This document shows, piece after piece, positions 1-6,651 of a DNA stretch of 9,548 nucleotides. The notes under the pieces were generated by a model. It was given only the letters and a program-made list of their open reading frames with translations. It searched no databases and had not been told where the DNA came from. The stretch lies in NCBI GenBank assembly GCA_002378665.1, contig DFSO01000044.1:1-9548 (forward strand), in the 5' to 3' direction. How positions within the stretch are numbered: position 1 is the first letter of the stretch; the number at the start of each line of letters is the position of its first letter. Source of the DNA: Loktanella sp. UBA3435 (GTDB lineage Bacteria > Pseudomonadota > Alphaproteobacteria > Rhodobacterales > Rhodobacteraceae). Both the position numbers and the translations under genes were made by a program.

Positions 1-339
1 CCCTAAGGGGGTGTCCGTTTGTCCAAGGGTAGGCCAACCCTTTTGCGTGCTGCTGAGATTAATAGCCGCTTGGTTAATCTGGGGATTGGTGGATGCATTG
101 GGTTTAGCTCTCAAAGAGCATCAAGCTGCCCGCTATTTGGTAAAATACCGCTGTGAGTTTGAGATACTTGACGCTGTATCAGGCTCACTGAGCCTTTGTG
201 AGAGGCTGAAAGCCCTGACCTGCACGCTCTGAAACAGAAAGCGATATAATACGGCAAAGGTTACAGCACCGTATCCGTGGCGCACTGAATGCCGCTGGCT
301 TTGAAAGCGCAGGCCGCAAGTTGAGCGCTGACAGCGCTG
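1..339. other. non-coding stretch without a recognisable gene
   Basis: I see no convincing gene here. Open frames are short, lack a ribosome binding site and match no family I know. Visible structure is limited to small palindromes: an imperfect 18-bp palindrome at 25-42 with arms AAGGGT and ACCCTT, and a 7-bp inverted repeat AGGCTCA/TGAGCCT around a single base at 181-195. The first 45 bases have the look of an insertion-sequence end, but no transposase coding sequence supports that. The stretch lies downstream of the DddQ-like gene and would be its 3' flank. Confidence 0.5.
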
Positions 340-342
340 TCA
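324..342 (-). repeat. palindrome overlapping the stop codon of the DddQ-like gene
   Basis: Positions 329-342 form a perfect 14-bp palindrome, TGACAGCGCTGTCA, which contains the TGA stop (342-340). The overlapping 324-338 segment can fold as AGCGCT-GTC-AGCGCT. No T-run follows on the minus strand, so this is not a canonical intrinsic terminator, though it could still act as a 3' hairpin on the transcript. Confidence 0.3.
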
Positions 343-951
343 TGCTGAAAGCGCGCTGCCCAAGTCTTCGATAAAGGCATAGGAGTGAGTATTGATATCC
401 CCGCTCCAACGCCAAATTGCGAGAAACCCTTCTGGGCCGGTGCGGAAGGCATGTGGCATCAGGCTAGGATGATGGATCAATTCGCCCGCCCTGCGCATGC
501 GGACATCCTCTCCAGCCGTCCACAATGCCTGCCCCGCAACAATCACATAGGTCTCGTCGGCATCGTGAAGATGCAGCGGGTAGTAGCTGTCGGGCCGCAT
601 ATAGACCAATCCAAGCCTCACATCCGGCGCGGGGATTGGCCCATTGGGGCCCATCAGAGTGGCCACGGTGATCATCGCTGCAATACTGTCCTCGGTCAGA
701 TCTTCCACCGGATTTGATCCCCAAGGCAGTCGTGTTTGTGCCGCAAGCACCGCCCGCGCGACGGGATGGTTGCTCGTGGCCAGAAGCGCACGGATGTCTG
801 CATCGAAAGCGCATGGCGGCAACGAATCCAATGCGACTGGCGACGGTGTCACCATCAGGGTCTGCGCCGTATGCGGTCCCTGCGGATCTGATTCTGCCTC
901 ATATTCGACTGCGATCACCTCTAGCATCGTTTCAAAAAGATCAGACTGCAT
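340..951 (-). CDS. dddQ: DMSP lyase, DddQ-like cupin
   Basis: The product is a 203-residue soluble single-domain cupin. DddQ enzymes cleave dimethylsulfoniopropionate to dimethyl sulfide and acrylate at a metal centre. The C-terminal half carries the diagnostic set: Y124, H127, H129, E133, Y135 and H167. The spacing between the last four (+4, +6, +38) equals that of Ruegeria lacuscaerulensis DddQ H125, E129, Y131 and H163, and Y124 falls where DddQ has Y120. Y135 would be the catalytic base. The length also fits DddQ (about 200 residues). I chose the ATG at 951 because AAGGAG lies 8 nt upstream; an in-frame TTG at 975 has no such site. The gene follows the DddW-like gene on the same strand after 153 nt, so co-transcription is possible but not shown. 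The related DddL family is the main alternative. The residue pattern is seen in the sequence; the activity is inferred. Confidence 0.75.
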   Translation of the reverse strand: MQSDLFETMLEVIAVEYEAESDPQGPHTAQTLMVTPSPVALDSLPPCAFDADIRALLATSNHPVARAVLAAQTRLPWGSNPVEDLTEDSIAAMITVATLMGPNGPIPAPDVRLGLVYMRPDSYYPLHLHDADETYVIVAGQALWTAGEDVRMRRAGELIHHPSLMPHAFRTGPEGFLAIWRWSGDINTHSYAFIEDLGSALSA

Positions 952-1104
952 CGTTGTATCTCCTTGCGGTCGCAATTTTATGACTCACTGGGGTCACGCC
1001 TTGCACTCGGGACGCGAGCACATAATTGTCCGCGCGACTTATTCCAAAGTCAGTTGATAAATCCGGTGGGCGTCCAACCTGAGAAAACCCGCTACGTATA
1101 CTTT

Positions 1105-1584
1105 TCAGCTGGAAGTTGCGGAGAAACGATATTCCACATCGGAAAATGCGCCTTCTGCAAAGCCATATGTCATGCGCAGGCCGCATGACCCGGCAACTAT
1201 GCCATGTTCAGCGTTGGCGGGAACATAGACAGCTATGCCCGCGGCGACGCGATGCGCCACGCCGTCGATGGTGACAATTCCATCGCCTTCGATGCCAAGA
1301 TAAAATTCCGCAGGGTCGTGGCGATGCTGCATCAGCGTGCCGAACGGTTCAAATTCCGCAATGCCGAGAACAAATTCGCGTTTGGTCTGCTCGTTTCCGC
1401 TGATCAGCGTCCGCCATTGCACAGTGCCGTAGGTTGGGTCTGTGCCACCTTCCAGCGGTGTTGTCGCTGCGTCGACGGTAAAAGCCATGCCCGTCGGGGC
1501 GAGGGGATTGTTGTCGGCCTGCGGCAATTGGTCGACAAAAGTTACCTCGGACGTGTTGAGGATGGGAAGGGCTGCTGCGGACAT
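1105..1584 (-). CDS. dddW: DMSP lyase, DddW-like cupin
   Basis: The product is a 159-residue single-domain cupin without a signal peptide, so cytoplasmic. Metal-binding residues are H87, H89, E93 and H127, with Y95 as the likely catalytic tyrosine. They match Ruegeria pomeroyi DddW (152 residues; H81, H83, E87, Y89, H121 as I recall) with a constant offset of six. DddW is an Fe(II)-dependent lyase yielding dimethyl sulfide and acrylate from DMSP. The start is supported by AAGGGAG placed 6 nt before the ATG. Context strengthens the call: a LysR-type gene is divergent and adjacent, as at the R. pomeroyi dddW locus where the LysR protein mediates DMSP induction. The H-x-H-x3-E...H motif alone is common to many cupins, so another small-molecule cupin remains possible; spacing, length and neighbourhood together make DddW the best reading. 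Confidence 0.72.
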   Translation of the reverse strand: MSAAALPILNTSEVTFVDQLPQADNNPLAPTGMAFTVDAATTPLEGGTDPTYGTVQWRTLISGNEQTKREFVLGIAEFEPFGTLMQHRHDPAEFYLGIEGDGIVTIDGVAHRVAAGIAVYVPANAEHGIVAGSCGLRMTYGFAEGAFSDVEYRFSATSS

Positions 1585-1682
1585 GGTGATCTCCCTTAAT
1601 GGATTGCAGCTTTTTGGTAACCTCGGTTGTGTGGTCCCACAATATCGATAAGATGATCAGAATTATACTCTGAGGTTATGTT
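1585..1682. promoter_or_regulatory. divergent promoter/operator region between dddW-like and lysR genes
   Basis: This 98-bp region must hold the promoters of both divergent genes. A minus-strand TATAAT (1667-1662) overlaps a plus-strand TATACT (1664-1669); neither has a good -35 box, which fits activator-dependent control but also chance. A dyad TTGTG-N6-CACAA lies at 1627-1642 and has the size and symmetry of a LysR-type site. A second pair, TAACCTC (1618-1624) and GAGGTTA (1672-1678), is a perfect 7-bp inverted repeat bracketing the region. A TATCGATA palindrome lies at 1643-1650. Ribosome binding sites flank the region on both sides. Which dyad the regulator binds cannot be decided here. 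Confidence 0.45.
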
Positions 1683-2576
1683 ATGACATTACTCCCGTCC
1701 TTTTCAGGCCTGACAGCTTTTTACGCCGCAGTGCGAAACGGCACGCTCACCGGTGCGGCGTCAGAATTGAACGTGTCGCAACCCGCGATAAGCCGCCGAA
1801 TAGCGGCACTCGAGGCCGATCTTGGTTGTCGGTTATTCGATCGCACTCATAAGCCCGCGCGATTGACCGAGGAGGGCCGCGTTTTGCTGCGTGCCTTGCG
1901 CAGCGGCTTTGGCCAGATCGAGCAAGCGGTCGACGTCTTGCGGCAGGGAAACGGCAAACAGGCGATCACCATAAGCGGTCCATCGGGCTTTGTGGCGTTT
2001 TGGCTGATCCCTCGGCTAGAGGATCTAAAGGTAGCCTTTCCCGAATTGACAATCCGTATCATGAGCCACGAACATGGCGAGGCAACGCCCACCGCAGAGG
2101 TTTCGGTGCGCTTTGGGCTGCCAGACCCGACCCAGCAGGGCGAAACTCGGTTTCTAAGCGAAGATGTATTTCCTGTCGCCAACCCGCTCTATCTCGCGCG
2201 CAAGGACATGAGTGCCGGTGATGTCGACTATGCGCGTTTGACGTTGCTGACCATGCAATCGGGGCGGCGCCATTGGTATGATTGGCCGGCCTGGTTGGAA
2301 GCGGCGGGTAAACCCAAACTGGAGCCTGCTCATTTCATGGACTTCAACAACTATGCGATGCTCGTGAATGCGGCGCTGGCAGGACAGGGCGTCTGCCTGA
2401 GCTGGGCGGGATTGCTCGATAGTTTCCTTGAAACAGGCGCTCTTGTGCGGATTGCTGGTCCCAGTGTTACGTCGCAGCGGGGCTATTTCGTCGCCGCGCG
2501 TGATGGGCATGCTGCACGACCCGATGTCATTGCGGTCTTGGACTGGATACAATCCCATGACGGACAGAACATCTAG
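1683..2576 (+). CDS. LysR-type transcriptional regulator, probable regulator of DMSP lyase genes
   Basis: The product has 297 residues, the usual LysR length. An N-terminal winged helix-turn-helix spans about residues 8-66, with the recognition region around GAASELNVSQPAISRRI followed by the typical RLFDRT and LTEEGR elements. A linker helix leads into an effector-binding periplasmic-binding-protein fold (about 93-290) of the GcvA-like type, including AALAGQGVCLSW near residues 230-241. The ATG at 1683 is preceded by TGAGG with 7 nt spacing. It is divergent from the dddW-like gene, the classical arrangement in which a LysR protein controls its neighbour and itself. In Ruegeria pomeroyi a LysR regulator next to dddW activates it in response to DMSP, so the same role is inferred here. 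The real effector could be DMSP, acrylate or a related metabolite. Confidence 0.9.
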   Translation: MTLLPSFSGLTAFYAAVRNGTLTGAASELNVSQPAISRRIAALEADLGCRLFDRTHKPARLTEEGRVLLRALRSGFGQIEQAVDVLRQGNGKQAITISGPSGFVAFWLIPRLEDLKVAFPELTIRIMSHEHGEATPTAEVSVRFGLPDPTQQGETRFLSEDVFPVANPLYLARKDMSAGDVDYARLTLLTMQSGRRHWYDWPAWLEAAGKPKLEPAHFMDFNNYAMLVNAALAGQGVCLSWAGLLDSFLETGALVRIAGPSVTSQRGYFVAARDGHAARPDVIAVLDWIQSHDGQNI

Positions 2577-2813
2577 ATCATCGCGGCCAACACCCTGCCT
2601 CTGGCTTTGAGAGTGACGTCCGCCAGATTAGCGCTGCCAACCACAAAGCCATAACTGTCTTCTCCCGTGTGGAGCGCGAGCCGGGTTAGCCCCCCCTACG
2701 CTGACGAAAAGAAGGGAGCGTCGGCTAGAGCAAGCCACCCTGCCCGCTCCACTCTGTTATCCAGACGTGAACTGTCCGCGGACTGCGGTTTTCGATTGTG
2801 AAATATTGTTGCC
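2577..2813. other. intergenic stretch after lysR, no gene seen
   Basis: I see no gene, RNA or clear terminator between the LysR stop and the start of the recognisable IS3 remnant. Some of it may be degraded IS3 transposase sequence, because the frame immediately upstream of the remnant contains a stop (TGA) and loses similarity. Confidence 0.4.
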
Positions 2814-2954
2814 TATGTCGACGAGAGCCTCAACAACGTCTCACCCGCCGACGTCTACTTCGGACGAGATAACGGCGTTCTACTGCAGCGGGAAAGGACC
2901 AAACGAAAGACACTCGAAACGCGGCGCTTGTCTCACAGGCAACGCGCCGCATAA
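2814..2954 (+). pseudogene. IS3-family transposase, C-terminal remnant
   Basis: Reading from 2814 to the TAA at 2952-2954 gives about 46 codons that include ESLNNVSPADVYFGR and then a basic segment with TKRKTLETRR. This is the familiar C-terminal end of IS3-family OrfB integrase-type (DDE) transposases, where a Y-x-E-S-L-N-N-x-T/S-P-A-D-V-Y sequence follows the last catalytic region. Everything upstream, including the catalytic D-D-E core and OrfA, is missing, and a stop lies just before the remnant. It cannot make an active enzyme. It is an old footprint of an IS3 copy between the DMSP module and the efflux operon. Confidence 0.8.
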
Positions 2955-3175
2955 TGAAGCGAACAAGACGAGCCGAACTCTCTCTTAGTTTAAGCGACCA
3001 TTGGTGCCAAAAACCCTAACGACGGATAGGCCTAAGTATTCATTATTAAATGGTTATTTTGCACATCAGATTGCCTCTTCTGGGCACAAAAACCTCTCGA
3101 TGATAACCAATATACCAAGAAAATACAGAGATGTAGATTCTAATAGGGCCGCTTTGTCAGGCTTGGGATCAAAAG
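2955..3175. other. AT-richer spacer between two transposase remnants
   Basis: The first roughly 70 bases after the IS3 stop resemble the non-coding right end of an IS3 element, up to about 3025-3030 (ACGACGGATA), but no matching left inverted repeat could be identified with confidence. The rest, about 3030-3170, is AT-richer than its surroundings and holds no gene I can support. A plus-strand open frame at 3001-3348 is out of frame with the IS66 remnant it overlaps and is not considered coding. Confidence 0.4.
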
Positions 3176-3379
3176 CGTGCGATTTGCCCTATCACACTAC
3201 AACGCAAAAACGCGCTTTTCGCAGGCCACGACGCTGGCGCCTAAAACCGGGCAATGCTCGCGTCGCTCATCGAGACTTGCAAACTCAACAAAGTCGAGCC
3301 GCACAGCTACATAACCGGTGTCCTCATAGCCATAATAAAAGGGCATAAGCAAAAGCACATCGATCAGCCGCTACCATGA
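3176..3379 (+). pseudogene. IS66-family transposase (TnpC), C-terminal remnant
   Basis: The frame starting at 3176 reads RAICPITLQRKNALFAGHD, an in-frame TAA (3242-3244), then AMLASLIETCKLNKVEPHSY and finally KHIDQPLP before TGA (3377-3379). It matches the C-terminal end of IS66-family TnpC transposases, whose typical form is R-x-I-R-P-I-A-L-x-R-K-N-x-L-F-A-G...A-S-L-I-E-T-x-K-L-N...I-D-x-L-L-P-W. The internal TAA falls where the family usually has Glu, and the terminal TGA falls where it usually has Trp, so two point changes alone would explain both stops. The catalytic core is absent and the gene is dead. The remnant ends 26 nt before the RND pump stop codon. Confidence 0.85.
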
Positions 3380-3405
3380 AATTTTGGAGGCTGAAGCAGC
3401 ACTTA

Positions 3406-6400
3406 CTATTCGACAGCCTTCAGCTCAGTCACAATCGGCTTATCAGCTTTCGTATCCTGCACACCTGATGGGTCAGGCTCGGCTGAAAATGCTCCAATGA
3501 CAGCCGACAGGCCCGAGCTAATGTAATACTGCGCCATGAACACCGCTGGGACCGTCAAGACGATGATGACTGTTCCGAACAGAACACCGTAACCAATAGA
3601 CACAGCCAGCGGGATCAAGAACTGCGCCTGCAGAGACGTTTCCATGATCAGTGGGTACACACCGAGGAACGTGGTCAACGACGTTAGTAATATAGGGCGA
3701 AAGCGTTGCTTGGTGCCCTGCACAACTGCTTCGCGCACATCCATGCCTTGGGCGATATATTCGTTATACACGTCCACCATCACCAACGAGTTGTTGATGA
3801 CAACACCAGCCAAACCGATGATGCCAAAGATCGACAGGATCGTAAGCGGGATACCCATGATGTAATGCCCCGCGACCGCACCGATCAGGCCTAGCGGGAT
3901 CGCGACCATAACAACAATCGGCTGCACATAGGATCGAAACACCAAAGCCAGCAGCGCGTAGATTATAAACAACGCAATGCCAAGCGCCTGCCCCAAAGCA
4001 GATTGCGCGTCTGATTGCTGACGTTGTTCGCCGCCCGAACTGATCAAAAGGTCGCCATATTTCTCTTGAAGAGGTGGGATCAATTCGGTCTCAATAATCG
4101 CGTTCACCTCAGAGCTAGTGGCCACGTTAATATCAAGATCCGAGATCACAGTCGTGACTTGACGGCCATTGCGGCGCAGGATCTGTGTTGGCGAAAGCCC
4201 CTCTTCGATTTTTGCTACAACATTCAACGGAATCTGGTCGCCATTAGGTGTCGTAATCCATGTGGATAGCAAGTCAGACAAGCTATCACGTTGATCGGCT
4301 GGATACCGCACCACGACAGCCACGTTATCAGCACCGCGCTGCACGGTTGTAGCTTCGACACCAAAGAAACCGGCACGGGTTTGGTTCGCGAGATCGGACA
4401 AAGTTACACCATAAAGGCGGGCCTCTTCGCGCAGTGCCAAACGGTATTCGATACGACCAGCCGATTTGTCATCTTGGATAGCAAAGACACCCGAAATTTC
4501 TCGCAAACCCGCGCGTAGTTCGGTCACGACAGGCGTAATGTCTTGTCCGTCAGGAAGTGACAGCTCGATTGAGACAGGATCGCCCGCACCGATCAATTCA
4601 GCTGAGACGCTCAGTTTATTCACAGAGGCCACGGCACCAATTTCGGCACGCCAAGCAGCCTCAAACTTACCAGCGTCCCAATCACGCATAATTGGGTCAG
4701 TGAGCTGCACAACAATGTTCGCAAGCGTTGCACCACCAACCGCTGAGCCGCCCTCGGGGCCACCAGCGGCAACACCCTGCCCTACGACCACGCTTACACC
4801 AACGATGACGTCAGGCGCGTCGTTTGACAGCTCTGCTTGGATCTCTGCCCCGGCCTTTACGGCGGACAGGCGGACATGTTCGGCCACTTGCTGTGTCATG
4901 ACGAACGTGGTGCCGCCGTTCATCTCAATACTTGCGGTAACAAAATCGCTTTCAATGGAAGGGAAAAAATTAAATTTTACGTATCCGAAGGACAGCAGGC
5001 CAACCGTCATGATCATCATCGCAACAGAGAATGCGATTGGGATCAGCACGGCAAAGCCCTTGGTCGTGAAACGCAACACGGCATCAAGCGGATTTTGAAT
5101 GAACCATTGAAGCACGGCGTCAACTCCAGCACGGATCACGTTCAACAAACGGAACACAAGGTTCGGGCGATATGTTGGCGACACATCAAGACCCGACAGG
5201 TTACGCGGCAAAATCAGCAGTGCTTGCAGCAGCGACAAGGTCAGAACCACGATTACGACAATCGGGATGTCCGTCAGGAATTTTCCCAGCGTACCGGGCA
5301 ACTGTGTGAGCGGCCAAAACGCCACGATAGTCGTCAACGCGGAAAAGATGACGGGAACCGCGATGCGCTGCGTGCCTTTCACAGCTGCCTGCATGGGTAA
5401 CAGACCGTCTTCGCCGTTTTTGTAGATGTTCTCGCTGACAACAATTGCGTTATCCACAACGATACCGATTGCAAGGATGAAACCAAACAGCGAGATCATA
5501 TTGATCGACATGCCCAGCGCGCCCATGATGATAAATGCACCCGCAAACGATACGCCGATGCCCACAGCCGACCAAAACGCTAGCCGGATATCAAGGAACA
5601 GCGCAAGGCACAGGACGACAAGCGCAAGCCCGATGGCTGCGTTGTTTACCAGCAGATCCACACGGTCTTGCAAGTCCTTGGAATCGTCCTGCCAAACGGT
5701 CGCGTTAATCCCATCCTCAAGCGTTGGACGGTAGGTTGATGCCAGATAGCCGCGGGCCTCTTCGACGATAGTCAAAACCTGCTCGTCGCCGACGCGGAAC
5801 ACGTTGACAGAGACCGAGCGATCACCGTTGAAATTGGCCGAAAGATCCGCATCCTCGAACCCATCAACCACTTTGGCGATGTCACGAAGATAAACGCGAC
5901 CACCTTTGTCGTCAGTACGCACAATGATGTTTTCAAAGTCACTTTGGGTATAGTTTCGGCCTGTTGTTCGGATCGGTATCGCGACAGTATCCGTATCGAT
6001 TGAACCGCCCGGCAATTCGATCGAATTTTGACCAATCACAGTCGCTACTTCGGCCATCGTGATGCCGTAGGCCCGCAAAACATCACGGTCGACGTTGATT
6101 GAAATCTCGTAGGCGCGGATATTGCCGACCTCGACAAAGGAAATGCTGTTCAGCGCAGTCAGTTCGGCCTTAAGGCGCTCGGCTTCTTCTTTTAGAATCT
6201 GCTCGGACACGTCACCGTGGATCGCGATTTCAAGGACACGTGTGCTGTTGCTGGCTTGGATGACAACGGGGTCATTTGCATCTTCTGGAAACACAGAAAT
6301 ACGGTCGATCTCGGCTTTAATCTCGTCCAGCTTTTCTTCGATGTCTTCGCCACGCAGGAACGAAACGGTGACCCCGCCCCGTCCCTCGCTGATAGAGGCA

Positions 6401-6645
6401 GTGATACTGTCGATGCCGTCGATACCAGACAGCTGATCCTCTATTGGGCGCACGATACTATCTTGGATCTCAAGCGGTGAGGAACCCGGATAGCTGACCG
6501 AAATGCTGACCGTATCCAACGTAAATTCAGGGAACGTTTTCTGCGGCATTTGGAATGCTGTTAGCAGCCCAACGACGACGACAAAAACCATCGTTAAATT
6601 GGCCGCGACAGGATGCTCTGCCATCCACTTGAGGAGATTGTTCAT
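3406..6645 (-). CDS. RND-family efflux pump, inner-membrane permease (HAE1/AcrB-like)
   Basis: The 1079-residue product is a proton-driven RND exporter. It has the standard layout: a first membrane helix (about residues 12-32), a large periplasmic porter domain (about 35-330), membrane helices 2-6 (about 335-485), a seventh helix near 530-555, a second periplasmic domain (about 560-880) and a last helix block (about 885-1042). In helix 4 the AcrB Asp407-Asp408 pair reads D398-N399 (GIVVDNAIVV), and in helix 10 the AcrB Lys940 region reads N951-N952. The relay is therefore reduced to one acidic residue, as in several other RND subfamilies. I start at the ATG at 6645 because GGAG is 9 nt upstream; a TTG at 6651 is too close to it. 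Only 6 nt separate it from the fusion-protein stop, so they form an operon. The substrate is unknown. Confidence 0.95.
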   Translation of the reverse strand: MNNLLKWMAEHPVAANLTMVFVVVVGLLTAFQMPQKTFPEFTLDTVSISVSYPGSSPLEIQDSIVRPIEDQLSGIDGIDSITASISEGRGGVTVSFLRGEDIEEKLDEIKAEIDRISVFPEDANDPVVIQASNSTRVLEIAIHGDVSEQILKEEAERLKAELTALNSISFVEVGNIRAYEISINVDRDVLRAYGITMAEVATVIGQNSIELPGGSIDTDTVAIPIRTTGRNYTQSDFENIIVRTDDKGGRVYLRDIAKVVDGFEDADLSANFNGDRSVSVNVFRVGDEQVLTIVEEARGYLASTYRPTLEDGINATVWQDDSKDLQDRVDLLVNNAAIGLALVVLCLALFLDIRLAFWSAVGIGVSFAGAFIIMGALGMSINMISLFGFILAIGIVVDNAIVVSENIYKNGEDGLLPMQAAVKGTQRIAVPVIFSALTTIVAFWPLTQLPGTLGKFLTDIPIVVIVVLTLSLLQALLILPRNLSGLDVSPTYRPNLVFRLLNVIRAGVDAVLQWFIQNPLDAVLRFTTKGFAVLIPIAFSVAMMIMTVGLLSFGYVKFNFFPSIESDFVTASIEMNGGTTFVMTQQVAEHVRLSAVKAGAEIQAELSNDAPDVIVGVSVVVGQGVAAGGPEGGSAVGGATLANIVVQLTDPIMRDWDAGKFEAAWRAEIGAVASVNKLSVSAELIGAGDPVSIELSLPDGQDITPVVTELRAGLREISGVFAIQDDKSAGRIEYRLALREEARLYGVTLSDLANQTRAGFFGVEATTVQRGADNVAVVVRYPADQRDSLSDLLSTWITTPNGDQIPLNVVAKIEEGLSPTQILRRNGRQVTTVISDLDINVATSSEVNAIIETELIPPLQEKYGDLLISSGGEQRQQSDAQSALGQALGIALFIIYALLALVFRSYVQPIVVMVAIPLGLIGAVAGHYIMGIPLTILSIFGIIGLAGVVINNSLVMVDVYNEYIAQGMDVREAVVQGTKQRFRPILLTSLTTFLGVYPLIMETSLQAQFLIPLAVSIGYGVLFGTVIIVLTVPAVFMAQYYISSGLSAVIGAFSAEPDPSGVQDTKADKPIVTELKAVE

Positions 6646-6651
6646 GACCAA

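Noticed and set aside
11..232. Open frame of 73 codons on the plus strand
   Set aside because: No ribosome binding site, no recognisable domain and a composition rich in Leu and Cys; it looks like a chance frame.
385..1057. Overlapping plus-strand open frames opposite the DddQ-like gene
   Set aside because: They are antisense to a gene with strong motif support and match no family.
1..3030. DMSP module as an IS3-bounded composite transposon, with an IS3 end near position 12 and another near 3025
   Set aside because: The two supposed ends (TGTCCGTT and the reverse of AACGACGGATA) match only loosely, and no transposase coding sequence is seen at the left side.
3001..3348. 115-codon plus-strand open frame across the IS66 remnant
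   Set aside because: It is out of frame with the IS66 similarity and has no ribosome binding site or family resemblance; the transposase frame explains the DNA.
4466..5400. Long plus-strand open frames opposite the RND pump
   Set aside because: They are antisense shadows of a conserved membrane-transport gene, with low-complexity or unmatched translations.
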